This document shows positions 36,858 through 44,511 of a stretch of 64,000 nucleotides of DNA, piece by piece (within the stretch, counting starts at the first letter, position 1; every line of letters begins with the position of its first letter). The position numbers and the translations under genes are program-made. The notes under the pieces were generated by a model that saw only the letters and a list, made by a program, of their open reading frames with translations, made no database searches and was not told the origin of the DNA. Origin of the DNA: Candidatus Methanoperedens sp. (GTDB lineage Archaea; Halobacteriota; Methanosarcinia; Methanosarcinales; Methanoperedenaceae); assembly GCA_028715885.1 (NCBI GenBank), contig JAQUQX010000002.1, positions 62,001 through 126,000 of the forward strand, given 5' to 3'.

Positions 36858-37987
36858 AAAAAGAAAAAACCGTCTGGATAAAAGCAGACGGCGGGACATG
36901 GGAAGAGAACAAACCGCTTATCACCACAGGGCTTGAATCGGGAGCGGATGCCGTACTTTTGAAGGCGGAGGAGGTCGAGAGGGTAAGAGAACTGGGAAAC
37001 ATCAAAACTGCTGCACCGACAGAAGATGCCGATATCGTGGTCGTCGGGATAGACGGCGAGGGTGACGGGACAAGCAAACTGCCAGCCGATTTTGCGGCAT
37101 CAGAAGATATAGCTGAAGCGCAGCATCTTACGAGAGAAGGTAAAACTGTTGCAGGGTACGTGGTCATCAAAAACAAGAAATATGAGCAGTTCGCGGTCGA
37201 GCTTGGGAAATCTTGCGATTACCTGATTGTGATCGGGACGGACTGGAAGGTCATTCCGCTTGAAAACCTGATAGCAGGGCTCCAGAAGCTCGACGTGGAG
37301 ATAATCGCAGGCGTCCGGAATGCTGAGGAGGCAAAACTCGCGCTTGAGACGCTGGAACACGGCTCGGACGGGGTGCTCCTTGATACTGATAATCTCTCCG
37401 AGATAAAGAAAGTCATTGCAATCCGTGACAGGTCTGGAATGGAGAAGATACCCCTTGTAAAAGCCACTGTGACAAAGGTGAAACAGGTAGGCATGGGTGA
37501 CAGGGTATGCGTGGATACTGCCTCACTCATGGTTCCCGGGGAAGGGATGCTCATAGGTTCGCAAAGCAGCGGGCTGTTCCTTGTGCATTCGGAATCAGAA
37601 GAAAGCCCATACGTAGCCGCGCGCCCGTTCAGGGTAAATGCAGGCGCGGTTCATGCCTATATAAGGGTGGGCGAGAAGACGCGCTACCTCTCAGAATTAG
37701 CATCGGGTGATGAGGTGCTGATAATTGATTCGGAAGGCGAAACGCGCCCCGCCGTCGTTGGCAGGGTCAAGATTGAGCGCCGCCCCCTGATGCTCGTGGA
37801 GGCTGAGGTGGAAGGGACGAAGATAAAGACCCTGCTCCAGAATGCAGAGACGATTAAGCTTGTCGGCACCGATGGGAAGCCCGTGCCTGTGACCGCGCTC
37901 AAGGAGGGCGATGAGGTGCTGGTGTATTTTGAGGCGGCGGCGAGGCATTTCGGGATTAAGATTGAGGAGACGATTATTGAGAAGTGA
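36854..37987 (+). CDS. 3-dehydroquinate synthase II
   Basis: The 377-residue protein is the archaeal AroB' enzyme, which deaminates and cyclises the ADH product to 3-dehydroquinate with NAD. It begins at a GTG overlapping the stop codon of its neighbour. Recognisable segments are [13 protein letters not shown] at the N terminus, DGVLLDTD near residue 175, [29 protein letters not shown] and [14 protein letters not shown], all highly conserved in this family. The cytoplasmic pair supplies the shikimate pathway from a route separate from DAHP synthase. The operon's promoter holds a palindromic operator. Confidence 0.85.
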   Translation: MKKEKTVWIKADGGTWEENKPLITTGLESGADAVLLKAEEVERVRELGNIKTAAPTEDADIVVVGIDGEGDGTSKLPADFAASEDIAEAQHLTREGKTVAGYVVIKNKKYEQFAVELGKSCDYLIVIGTDWKVIPLENLIAGLQKLDVEIIAGVRNAEEAKLALETLEHGSDGVLLDTDNLSEIKKVIAIRDRSGMEKIPLVKATVTKVKQVGMGDRVCVDTASLMVPGEGMLIGSQSSGLFLVHSESEESPYVAARPFRVNAGAVHAYIRVGEKTRYLSELASGDEVLIIDSEGETRPAVVGRVKIERRPLMLVEAEVEGTKIKTLLQNAETIKLVGTDGKPVPVTALKEGDEVLVYFEAAARHFGIKIEETIIEK

Positions 37988-37992
37988 TATAT

Positions 37993-38871
37993 TCAAAATT
38001 GCTTGCTTAACTTATCACGAGCTACTTCCACTTTGGCTTTAAAACCCTCAATAATGTTTTTAGTTTCTTCATTAGTTTTTAATATGAACTTTTCTGTAGA
38101 GTCAGAAGAAATTCTCCAAGTATTTAGCTGCTCATTTATCCCATAAAGCTGATTCCAACATCTCTCAGCCAACTCAAAAAACGCCCACTCTTCATCAACA
38201 TAACGATTTGTTATCAATAGTTCTATTGCGATTATTCTAAAACGGTCGGCTGGAACCTTATAATTTTTTATATCTTGTTGGTTAAGTCTGACTCGATAAG
38301 CTATCGCCTTCAAAATTAGCAAATTTTTATTGCATTCAGATAATACTGCATCTAACCTTCGGATTGCTTCATCTCTACGGAAAATCTCAAACAAAGTACC
38401 TCGACCTGAAATGGTTTCTAATACATGGCTATCAGGTCTATCAGGATGTGAGCAGCAATCCTGAATAGCTTCCTTGAACTGTTTGACAAAACCCTTCATC
38501 TTCAAATGATTTTTAGGATAATAAAAGAGAGTGCCTTTGCCACCAATATCGAAGGGGAGCTTTATCCCTTCTTCTGCAATCGTAATGGTACCATGCTTGA
38601 AACTCTGTCGAACGCCAAGCTCCCAATAAACATTAGTATTGTTGTCTGTAAGATTGGAAACCACTACTGGAGAAACAACAAGATCAGTGATTATTTGTTT
38701 CAAAATATCGCCACGCAATGCCTCTGAGCGCCGAGCTTCAAAATCTAAATTTTCCTCGATGAGAGGCTTCAAGAAATTTTCAAAATGTTCCTTCCAGTAT
38801 TCTTCAGTATGTTCATCCGTGGTCTGGCTAAACGGCATTATCACAAAGCAAGTTTGTCGATTTTCAGACAC
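37993..38871 (-). CDS. TIR/nucleoside deoxyribosyltransferase-like protein
   Basis: The 292-residue protein begins with CFVIMPFSQTTDEHTE at about residue 8, followed by DFEARRSEALRGDILKQIIT, VVSNLTDNNTNVYWELGVR and ITIAEEG. This set (CFVIMPF, an arginine-containing strand, TDxNxNVxxELG with its glutamate) marks the TIR-like and nucleoside 2-deoxyribosyltransferase-like superfamily, many of which cleave NAD or nucleotides during defence. The rest (120-292) is alpha-helical and unassigned, perhaps a sensor or oligomerisation part. It is a lone gene between core genes and toxin-antitoxin loci. An anti-phage role is inference. Confidence 0.6.
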   Translation of the reverse strand: MSENRQTCFVIMPFSQTTDEHTEEYWKEHFENFLKPLIEENLDFEARRSEALRGDILKQIITDLVVSPVVVSNLTDNNTNVYWELGVRQSFKHGTITIAEEGIKLPFDIGGKGTLFYYPKNHLKMKGFVKQFKEAIQDCCSHPDRPDSHVLETISGRGTLFEIFRRDEAIRRLDAVLSECNKNLLILKAIAYRVRLNQQDIKNYKVPADRFRIIAIELLITNRYVDEEWAFFELAERCWNQLYGINEQLNTWRISSDSTEKFILKTNEETKNIIEGFKAKVEVARDKLSKQF

Positions 38872-38964
38872 TTCATTACCTCTTTCAAGATACCATTATT
38901 GCATCGGCAGTAGATTTATCTTTCGCAAGTTATGACAATAAGTTCTCATATTAATAAGATTTTA

Positions 38965-39110
38965 CTGCGCCCCGCAATTTTCTGTCCATACCAACCTCCC
39001 CACACGGTCTATAAACCATCCCGCCCCCCTCACATCGCGCGCGCCGGGGCGGTTGGCGCGGCGGGGTTTGCGGACGGCGCCGCAGATTTATAATTTATAA
39101 TATATTTTAT
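38965..39110 (+). repeat. Intergenic repeat, copy A
   Basis: This is the first of three same-direction copies. It begins CTGCGCCCCGCAATTT, continues through a pyrimidine-rich part with ATACCAACC and GTCTATAA, then a CG-rich part (CGCGCGCGCCGGGGCGG), GGGGTTTGCGGA and CGCAGATTTATAAT. Its final part (CTTTGCGTTCTTTGCG) is missing. The rest of the 38872-39193 gap holds the promoter of the AbrB-like gene. Confidence 0.7.
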
Positions 39111-39143
39111 ATTGTTCTTTTTTTGAAAGATGCCAATATAAGC

Positions 39144-39172
39144 AGGTATATATCTAAATAAAAGTAATACCT
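39144..39172 (+). promoter_or_regulatory. Promoter and operator of the AbrB-VapC pair
   Basis: A TATA-like GGTATATATC (39145-39154) is embedded in an inverted repeat: AGGTAT at 39144-39149 faces ATACCT at 39167-39172, two helical turns apart. A second small palindrome, TACC-TAT-GGTA, begins inside it. AGGAG follows before the ATG at 39194. This is the expected place for autorepression by the antitoxin. Confidence 0.5.
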
Positions 39173-39193
39173 ATGGTAAGGAGATAAAAGAAA

Positions 39194-39433
39194 ATGGAAG
39201 CTTACAGGTCAAAAATTACAAGTAAAGGGCAGATAACAATTCCCAAGTCAATAAGAGAGCTGTTACACCTGCTTAAAGGAGATGAAGTCATCCTCGTTCC
39301 TACCGAAAAAGGCGTGATTTTGAAACGTGAGACAGCATCCCTCCGCGGAATTTGGAAAGGCGAAATCACAGAAAAAGAGATAGACGAAGGCATAAAGGAG
39401 ATTCGTTCCAAATGGCGGATAAATACACAATAG
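39194..39433 (+). CDS. AbrB/SpoVT-type antitoxin
   Basis: The 79-residue protein has the swapped-hairpin DNA-binding pattern KITSKGQITIPKSIREL, then GDEVILVPTEKGVIL. The C-terminal half, which is charged and probably disordered, would wrap the toxin. The gene ends 22 nt inside the PIN-domain gene, a common arrangement in AbrB-VapC pairs. It neutralises the toxin and represses its own promoter, which has a fitting inverted repeat. Confidence 0.8.
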   Translation: MEAYRSKITSKGQITIPKSIRELLHLLKGDEVILVPTEKGVILKRETASLRGIWKGEITEKEIDEGIKEIRSKWRINTQ

Positions 39434-39810
39434 ATACCGTCGCCTTCATCTATTATCTCGCAGAATTACTGCCTGGAAAAGTTGAAAAGATTTTCCAGAG
39501 CGCGGAAAAAGGCGATGTAAAGTTGATTATCCCATCCATTTCAATCGGCGAAGCGATTTATGTTTTTAAGAAACAAAAGAAAAGCAGAGCAGACGACGAA
39601 ATATCCAAAATGTTAGAAAATCTTGGAAAATGCGCTTATATTGAGGGCAAAGAACTTGAACTGCAAGACTGGAAAAATGTAGCGGCATCAAAGATTCCAG
39701 AACTGCACGACAGGATGGTAGTCGCCACAGCCAAAAAATTTAACGCCCCACTAATCACCAATGACGGTGAAATCATAAAATCGGGGGAAGTAAGGACGTT
39801 GTGGGATTAA
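39412..39810 (+). CDS. vapC: VapC-type PIN-domain toxin
   Basis: I start at the ATG at 39412, not the longer frame from 39352, because YTIDTVAF is the normal N terminus of PIN toxins. The 132 residues hold the four acidic ligands of the RNase site: Asp8, Glu47 (SIGEAIYV), Asp100 (LHDRMVVATA) and Asp118 (LITNDGEI). It is thus a probable Mg-dependent ribonuclease that cuts tRNA or rRNA when freed from its antitoxin. It overlaps the antitoxin gene by 22 nt. Confidence 0.8.
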   Translation: MADKYTIDTVAFIYYLAELLPGKVEKIFQSAEKGDVKLIIPSISIGEAIYVFKKQKKSRADDEISKMLENLGKCAYIEGKELELQDWKNVAASKIPELHDRMVVATAKKFNAPLITNDGEIIKSGEVRTLWD

Positions 39811-39938
39811 GATTAAAGAAACGTACCGTGCATAGCCGGGCATGTTATTTCAACTTCTTAGTTTCTTTTTTCCCTATTCTGCTGAGAAAATTCTCAGAAT
39901 TTACACTGTTCTTCCTGTTTTTTTCTCATATTCTTTTC

Positions 39939-40135
39939 CTGCGCCCCGCCATTTTATTGCCTATACCAACCCTGCCTTTCCAAAGTCTATAACCCCCCAG
40001 CCCACAACACTCGCGCGCAGACGGGGCGGGATGCGGGCGTGACAGGCGGCTGCATGGGGTTTGCGGAAAGCGCCACAGATTTATAATTGTTGTAATATAC
40101 TTCTACGCTTTGCGTTCTTTGCGCCCTTTGCGGTG
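39939..40135 (+). repeat. Intergenic repeat, copy B (full length)
   Basis: This copy begins CTGCGCCCCGCCATTTTATT and passes through CTATACCAACCCTGCC, ACTCGCGCGCAGACGGGGCG, CTGCATGGGGTTTGCGGA and CAGATTTATAATTGTTGTAA. It ends in CTTTGCGTTCTTTGCG, CCCTTTGCGGTGGA. Copies A and C share all these blocks in the same order. It fills most of the 509-bp gap between vapC and the small partner gene. In the remaining part (40136-40319) I see nothing recognisable. Confidence 0.75.
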
Positions 40136-40319
40136 GATTCGTAAGCAGCGAGAACCGATACAAACTCGTACGGACTCCTGTCGAGTTCTCTGTGAGTTCG
40201 TTGTTTTTTATTAATTACGCTTGGGGACGCGATTGGTGACGACATCGGTCTTAGAGAAACGCCAAAATTCCGCAACGGTATTGTTATTTAAAAAAAACAA
40301 TCGCTTTAATAAACTAAAA

Positions 40320-40496
40320 TCATGCCGGAACTGCCTTCGGCTTTTTACTTTTAGCACCTGCCGCATTCTTATCGCCGGCATATTTTATTTCAACTACATG
40401 ACCTTTTATAAGAGGACCCCATTTTTTATCAATCTCCGGATCGCTCTCTATTTCCTTTATAAGGTCTTCCTCATCTTTGGCTGTGTATTTTCTCAT
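40320..40496 (-). CDS. Small charged protein, probable antitoxin partner
   Basis: The 58-residue product from the ATG at 40496 reads RKYTAKDEEDLIKEIESD, then a WGPLIKGHVVEIKYAG core and a Lys/Ala-rich end. The longer frame from 40553 lies inside the preceding gene. Its position 4 nt after a BrnT-like toxin gene, in the same direction, and its size suggest an antitoxin, but it matches no antitoxin family I recognise, including BrnA. Translation of both from one message is likely. Confidence 0.5.
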   Translation of the reverse strand: MRKYTAKDEEDLIKEIESDPEIDKKWGPLIKGHVVEIKYAGDKNAAGAKSKKPKAVPA

Positions 40497-40500
40497 TGTA

Positions 40501-40788
40501 TTACCTTTTAACCATTTCCCTATATAACCTTTTGCGACTCTCCGGGGCGTCATATGCTGTAATTAAAAGCATCTCATCTCTTCCCACCGGTTCTAAGACT
40601 AACACCAGAATCCGCCCATACGATTCTCCCAGCACTAAATATCTTAAAACTCCTTTTACTATCCTCCTTTGGATGGTAAAATATCCTGCTAAAACTTTAT
40701 GAACTTCGGATATGTCAATTCTATGCTTTTCTATATGCCATATAGTATCTTCTTCATATACTAACGTAATATTTTTCCAATCAACCAT
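40501..40788 (-). CDS. BrnT/RelE-like toxin candidate
   Basis: The 95-residue protein has IWHIEKHRIDISEVHKVLAG near the N terminus, a segment resembling the KHGIxxEEA motif of BrnT. It then has ILVLVLEPVGRDEMLLITAY and APESRKRLYREM, like the end strand and helix of that ribonuclease fold. The call is by pattern, not by a full match, so another toxin of the RelE/BrnT fold is possible. It is the first gene of a two-gene operon flanked on both sides by repeat copies B and C. Confidence 0.55.
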   Translation of the reverse strand: MVDWKNITLVYEEDTIWHIEKHRIDISEVHKVLAGYFTIQRRIVKGVLRYLVLGESYGRILVLVLEPVGRDEMLLITAYDAPESRKRLYREMVKR

Positions 40789-40840
40789 TAAACAGAAGAT
40801 GAGATTCAGCCCTTTAATACTTTTCTAATTGTCCCTTTTC

Positions 40841-41037
40841 CTGCGCCCCCTCCAGTTTTATTGACTATATCAACCCCACTCCCCCACATCTACAACCTTC
40901 CCAGTCCCCCTCACTCGCGCGCCGACGGGGCGTGTGGCGCAGCTTTCGGCTGCATGGGGTTTGCGGAGGCGCACCGCAGAGCTATAATTGTTGTAATATA
41001 CTTCTACGCTTTGCGTTCTTTGCGCCCTTGGCGTTGG
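40841..41037 (+). repeat. Intergenic repeat, copy C (full length)
   Basis: This copy is the same length as copy B and begins CTGCGCCCCCTCCAGTTTTA. Shared blocks include CTCGCGCGCCGACGGGGCG, CGGCTGCATGGGGTTTGCGG, TATAATTGTTGTAATATACT and TCTACGCTTTGCGTTCTTTG. Its tail changes from GCGGTGGATT to GCGTTGGACT where it meets a Bro-N gene fragment at about 41026. Confidence 0.75.
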
Positions 41038-41080
41038 ACTGCCTGTTAAAGCTTCCACGACATCAACCGCAGAAAAAAAT
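41026..41080 (-). pseudogene. Fragment of a Bro-N gene fused to the end of repeat copy C
   Basis: The minus strand encodes FSAVDVVEALTGSPTPR, which corresponds to FSVVDVVGALTDSSIPRRYW of the intact Bro-N gene at 31.7 kb. The DNA is also alike (GTTAAAGCTTCCACGACATC against GTTAAAGCTCCCACGACATC). It is cut off on one side by the repeat and on the other just after a stretch of A residues before the next gene. The fragment records a lost Bro-N gene. Confidence 0.7.
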
Positions 41081-42055
41081 TTATGATATTACCGCCTTTC
41101 CCGCTTCTACTTTTACCCTGATTGGGGTATCTATCCTCCTGAATATAAAAGGAGAATCCCGAAACATCGCCATGCGCAGCGGGTCATAATATTCCAACAA
41201 CCATGTTCCATTGCTGAAAGAGGCATTGATAGCAACAGCATATGCCCTCCATTTGAACATCTTTACCTGCGGCAGTTCGCTTGCAGTATTGATAGCATCG
41301 TCCAGCTCCTCTTCTTTCGGGAATATATCCAGGCGGCGCGGAACTGTTTCGTTGTACGACGATGTCCTATCAAGCCCGTTGTATTCAAATATCGATATTT
41401 CATTTCCGTCTTCAGCGAGAGCATACCAGTCAAAAGGATTCATAGTAGGGTAGGCTTTTATGCCTGCAATTTGAAAAAACTGCTCTGCACTGCTCTTTTC
41501 AGCGAGCCTGACAGCCCCAATTCCTGCGAATACGACCAGATACAGGATTAAAAATTTCATAACACTATTTTTTTGCAGCGGCTTTTTGAACAAGAATATT
41601 ACAATAGCCAGGCTTGTTATCGTGAGAAATATATCATTGTAAAAAAATACCTCCGCAGAATACCTTGTCGTTTCAACCGGATAAAAAAGCGGGACTCCTC
41701 TTGTGGTCACAAAATCCAGGAAAAGATGGATTACCACTCCGGCAAAAGCAAACGCCACGGCACGGCGCGAAAACACCGGGTTAAAATCAACGTACCGCCG
41801 AACCCTGGTCCTCACCCTCTCGCCTGTCGCAAGATAAAGAATTAAAATAGCAGTAAAAAAACCGAAGACAAATGAATGTGTCAATCCGCGGTGGGTGGTC
41901 AGGAAGAAATTGGGGTAAACATAGTTAATCCACAGTATGAAAATATCAAAATCAGGCGCTATCCCTCCAAGAACGAAAGCCGTGATATCTTCCTTGCTCT
42001 TTTTAAACAATTTCCCGAGCAGGTAAGGAAGCAGTGCGTGGGAGAAAATATCCAT
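41081..42055 (-). CDS. YdjM-like metal-dependent hydrolase, membrane-bound
   Basis: The 324-residue protein starts MDIFSHALLPYLLGK and continues with IAPDFDIF and THRGLTHSFVFG. These are the histidine and aspartate motifs of the YdjM/DUF457 family of membrane-bound predicted metal-dependent hydrolases. Helices at about 60-80, 95-115, 140-160 and 170-185 precede a soluble C-terminal domain of about 130 residues, probably outside. Its start overlaps the stop codon of the MFS gene by one base. Function in the cell is unknown for most members. Confidence 0.7.
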   Translation of the reverse strand: MDIFSHALLPYLLGKLFKKSKEDITAFVLGGIAPDFDIFILWINYVYPNFFLTTHRGLTHSFVFGFFTAILILYLATGERVRTRVRRYVDFNPVFSRRAVAFAFAGVVIHLFLDFVTTRGVPLFYPVETTRYSAEVFFYNDIFLTITSLAIVIFLFKKPLQKNSVMKFLILYLVVFAGIGAVRLAEKSSAEQFFQIAGIKAYPTMNPFDWYALAEDGNEISIFEYNGLDRTSSYNETVPRRLDIFPKEEELDDAINTASELPQVKMFKWRAYAVAINASFSNGTWLLEYYDPLRMAMFRDSPFIFRRIDTPIRVKVEAGKAVIS

Positions 42056-43200
42056 TAAATCCCTTTTTTATCGTTTGTCGCTATAAATAATACTGCTCCC
42101 ACAAGCACAATCAGCCCGCCCAGCAAGTACATAACCTTAAAACCGGAATATTGCAACACCAGTCCCAGCAAAATCGAGCCTGCCCCTATACCCAGGTCAA
42201 AAGCTGCGGTAAATGTACCCATAGCTGCACCGCGACTGCGTTCGTTCACCCTGTCCACAAGCAGGGCTATCAGGGTGGGATGTACCGAGCCAAACCCGAA
42301 CCCGTAGAGCAGGGCTGCGGCAAGAAAAATCCAGAGGGAATCAGCCGCGGATAATACCCATAGACCTAGAGTGATTAAAATCATGCCCGGTACGATAACA
42401 AACTTCCTTCCTTTGATGTCCGAAAGCTTTCCTGCAAGTACCCTGGTAAATATAAGGGTTATCGCAAGCACTGTGAAAAATACGCCGGGGTTCGTTGTTA
42501 TACCCTGTTTCTGGACAAACAGGGACAGAAATGATACAATAGAGCCGTATGTAAGCGTAACCGCGAACATTAAAGCCGAAGGGATAAACGCCTCTTTGCT
42601 AAAAAGCGGTGTTCTGGGGCGCACAACCACTGTTTCGGATATGGGCAGCACCAGCAGGAGGGAAACCAGTGCTATGGCAGCGCTTACTGCGAATAGCGTC
42701 GGGAAGCCGGAAGCGTATAATAATGCAAAACTCAGCATCGGACCAATCGCCATAGCGACATTCGACGCCATGCCAAATATGCCCATGGCTTCACCCCTCC
42801 TGTGGATGGGCGCTATGTCTGCTATCAGAGTTGTCGCTGCTGTTGTTGCCGCGCCCCATCCTATGCCGTGAAGCACTCTCAACATAAGCAGCGAGGCGAC
42901 GCTTGTAGTGTAGTTATAGAGCAGCATGGAAAAAAAGAACACAAGCAGTCCAGCCGCAAGTATCTTCTTCCTGCCGCGCCTGTCAATTTCGCGACCAAGG
43001 TAAGGGCGCAGAAGCACTGCCGAGATTGTAAATACCCCAATTATGAGCCCTATCTCGGATTCTGTGCCGCCAAGTTTCTGGATGTAGATAGGCAGTGTGA
43101 CTAACAGGAAATAGAAGCTTGTAAACACGGCAAATGTTGAGAGGGTTGTCAGCACAAAGTTCATGGAAAAGAGTTTTTCGTTTTTTAAAGTGCTTTCCAT
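42055..43200 (-). CDS. MFS transporter
   Basis: The 381 residues form twelve hydrophobic helices with the loop 2-3 signature GREIDRRGRKKILAAG and a related KLSDIKGRKFVIVPG after helix 8, as in the drug:proton antiporter subgroup. MLRVLHGIGWGAATTAATTL is the helix-4 region. It is likely an exporter of small molecules, with substrate unknown. It is co-transcribed with the YdjM-like gene, since the two open reading frames touch. Confidence 0.75.
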   Translation of the reverse strand: MESTLKNEKLFSMNFVLTTLSTFAVFTSFYFLLVTLPIYIQKLGGTESEIGLIIGVFTISAVLLRPYLGREIDRRGRKKILAAGLLVFFFSMLLYNYTTSVASLLMLRVLHGIGWGAATTAATTLIADIAPIHRRGEAMGIFGMASNVAMAIGPMLSFALLYASGFPTLFAVSAAIALVSLLLVLPISETVVVRPRTPLFSKEAFIPSALMFAVTLTYGSIVSFLSLFVQKQGITTNPGVFFTVLAITLIFTRVLAGKLSDIKGRKFVIVPGMILITLGLWVLSAADSLWIFLAAALLYGFGFGSVHPTLIALLVDRVNERSRGAAMGTFTAAFDLGIGAGSILLGLVLQYSGFKVMYLLGGLIVLVGAVLFIATNDKKGI

Positions 43201-43260
43201 AATATTTTCTTTTAAGGAGGATAAAGAAGATAAATATTCCTTTTCATTGAAGGATTTTTT

Positions 43261-44511
43261 TTATTGTTCAAACCGCAAAGCATCCACGGGATTCATCTTT
43301 GCCGCTGTTCTTGCAGGCACGACGCCTGAGATTATACCCACGAAAACAGAGAATGCAAGCGCGAAGACCAGAAGCCCCGGCGTGATAACTGCGTTCATTG
43401 TCCCGCCAGGTCCTATTGCGCGAAGTCCCACTGCGGATATAATAACCGATATCAGTATGCCGGAAATTATTCCGAGCACCCCGCCCACAAATCCGAATAA
43501 TCCCGATTCCATAAGGAAAAGTTTCATCACTTCGTTATCCGTAGCGCCCAGAGCCTTTAGCAGACCAATCTGCCGTGTACGTTCCATTACCGACATGAAC
43601 ATTGTATTAGCTATGCCCACAGCGCCAACAAGAAGCGAAACCGCCGCTATCGCAGCCAGGAACAGCGATATTGTCTGGACGACGCTGGTTATCTGCTGCT
43701 GGATTGTTGCAAAAGCCGTGACTGTAAAATCCCTGGTTCTCGGGTTGACGTGCCTTGCCGGCATAAGTTTTATTACAATATCTGAAGCTATTTTATCCGC
43801 CAGCGTGGGGTCAGCTACCTTTACCATAATCGAAGTAAATGTGTTTCTGGATACATTTGTGGTTATCACATCCCTGGCATAATCAGCCGGCATATACACC
43901 GCATTATCAGTTCCTCCTCCAAACCCCCCCCCTGACTGGACGAAGATTCCCACGACCTTGAAGCTCTTGCCTCCTATCGTAACCGGTCTGTTCAGGGTAA
44001 TCGGCTGCATAAAAGTTTCATGAGCTAAAGAGTAGCCTATGACCACGGCATTTGAATCGCCCGGCTGAAGGTACCTGCCCGCTTCAAGCTGCGTGGTGAC
44101 CATAGAGCGCCATACTGCGGTATCAACGCCGCTTATGGACACCGAGGTCTTTTCCGTACCCAGTATCATATCCGACCTGCCTGAAACCATACCGTTTACA
44201 TAAAGCACACCGGGTACCTGCTTTACCACGTTCACGTCTTTATCTGTGAGGTTAATACTGGCACTTCCTGCCGATCTTCCCCCATCAAAACCCCCGCCGC
44301 TTGCCCTTGAAAACCCCGGGGTCACCGTGATCAAATCGGCTCCAAGACTGCCCAGGCGGGCCTGCACGCTCTCCTGCATGCCCTCACCTATGGAGATTAT
44401 AGCTACGACAGCTGCTACCCCTATCACAATGCCGATAATAGTGAGCCAGCTTCGCATCTTGCTTTTCTTGACATGGCTCAGGGACAGCCTGAATGTATCA
44501 AATGTCTTCAT
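43261..44511 (-). CDS. MacB/FtsX-type ABC transporter permease
   Basis: The 416-residue protein has an N-terminal helix (SWLTIIGIVIGVAAVVAIIS) and a periplasmic-type MacB core domain of about 200 residues that is rich in Gly and Ser. Three C-terminal helices contain RTRQIGLLKALGATDNEVM, the MacB/FtsX hallmark. Proteins of this type do not transport across the membrane in the usual way but couple cytoplasmic ATP hydrolysis to outside lipoproteins, peptides or enzymes. It is the last gene of a tightly overlapped operon with an ATPase and an outer-facing COG1361 protein. Confidence 0.8.
   Translation of the reverse strand: MKTFDTFRLSLSHVKKSKMRSWLTIIGIVIGVAAVVAIISIGEGMQESVQARLGSLGADLITVTPGFSRASGGGFDGGRSAGSASINLTDKDVNVVKQVPGVLYVNGMVSGRSDMILGTEKTSVSISGVDTAVWRSMVTTQLEAGRYLQPGDSNAVVIGYSLAHETFMQPITLNRPVTIGGKSFKVVGIFVQSGGGFGGGTDNAVYMPADYARDVITTNVSRNTFTSIMVKVADPTLADKIASDIVIKLMPARHVNPRTRDFTVTAFATIQQQITSVVQTISLFLAAIAAVSLLVGAVGIANTMFMSVMERTRQIGLLKALGATDNEVMKLFLMESGLFGFVGGVLGIISGILISVIISAVGLRAIGPGGTMNAVITPGLLVFALAFSVFVGIISGVVPARTAAKMNPVDALRFEQ

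Noticed and set aside
38965-41037. The three intergenic repeats as a CRISPR array
   Set aside because: Copies are 150-200 bp, about 900-970 bp apart with genes between, and have no short regular repeat-spacer structure.
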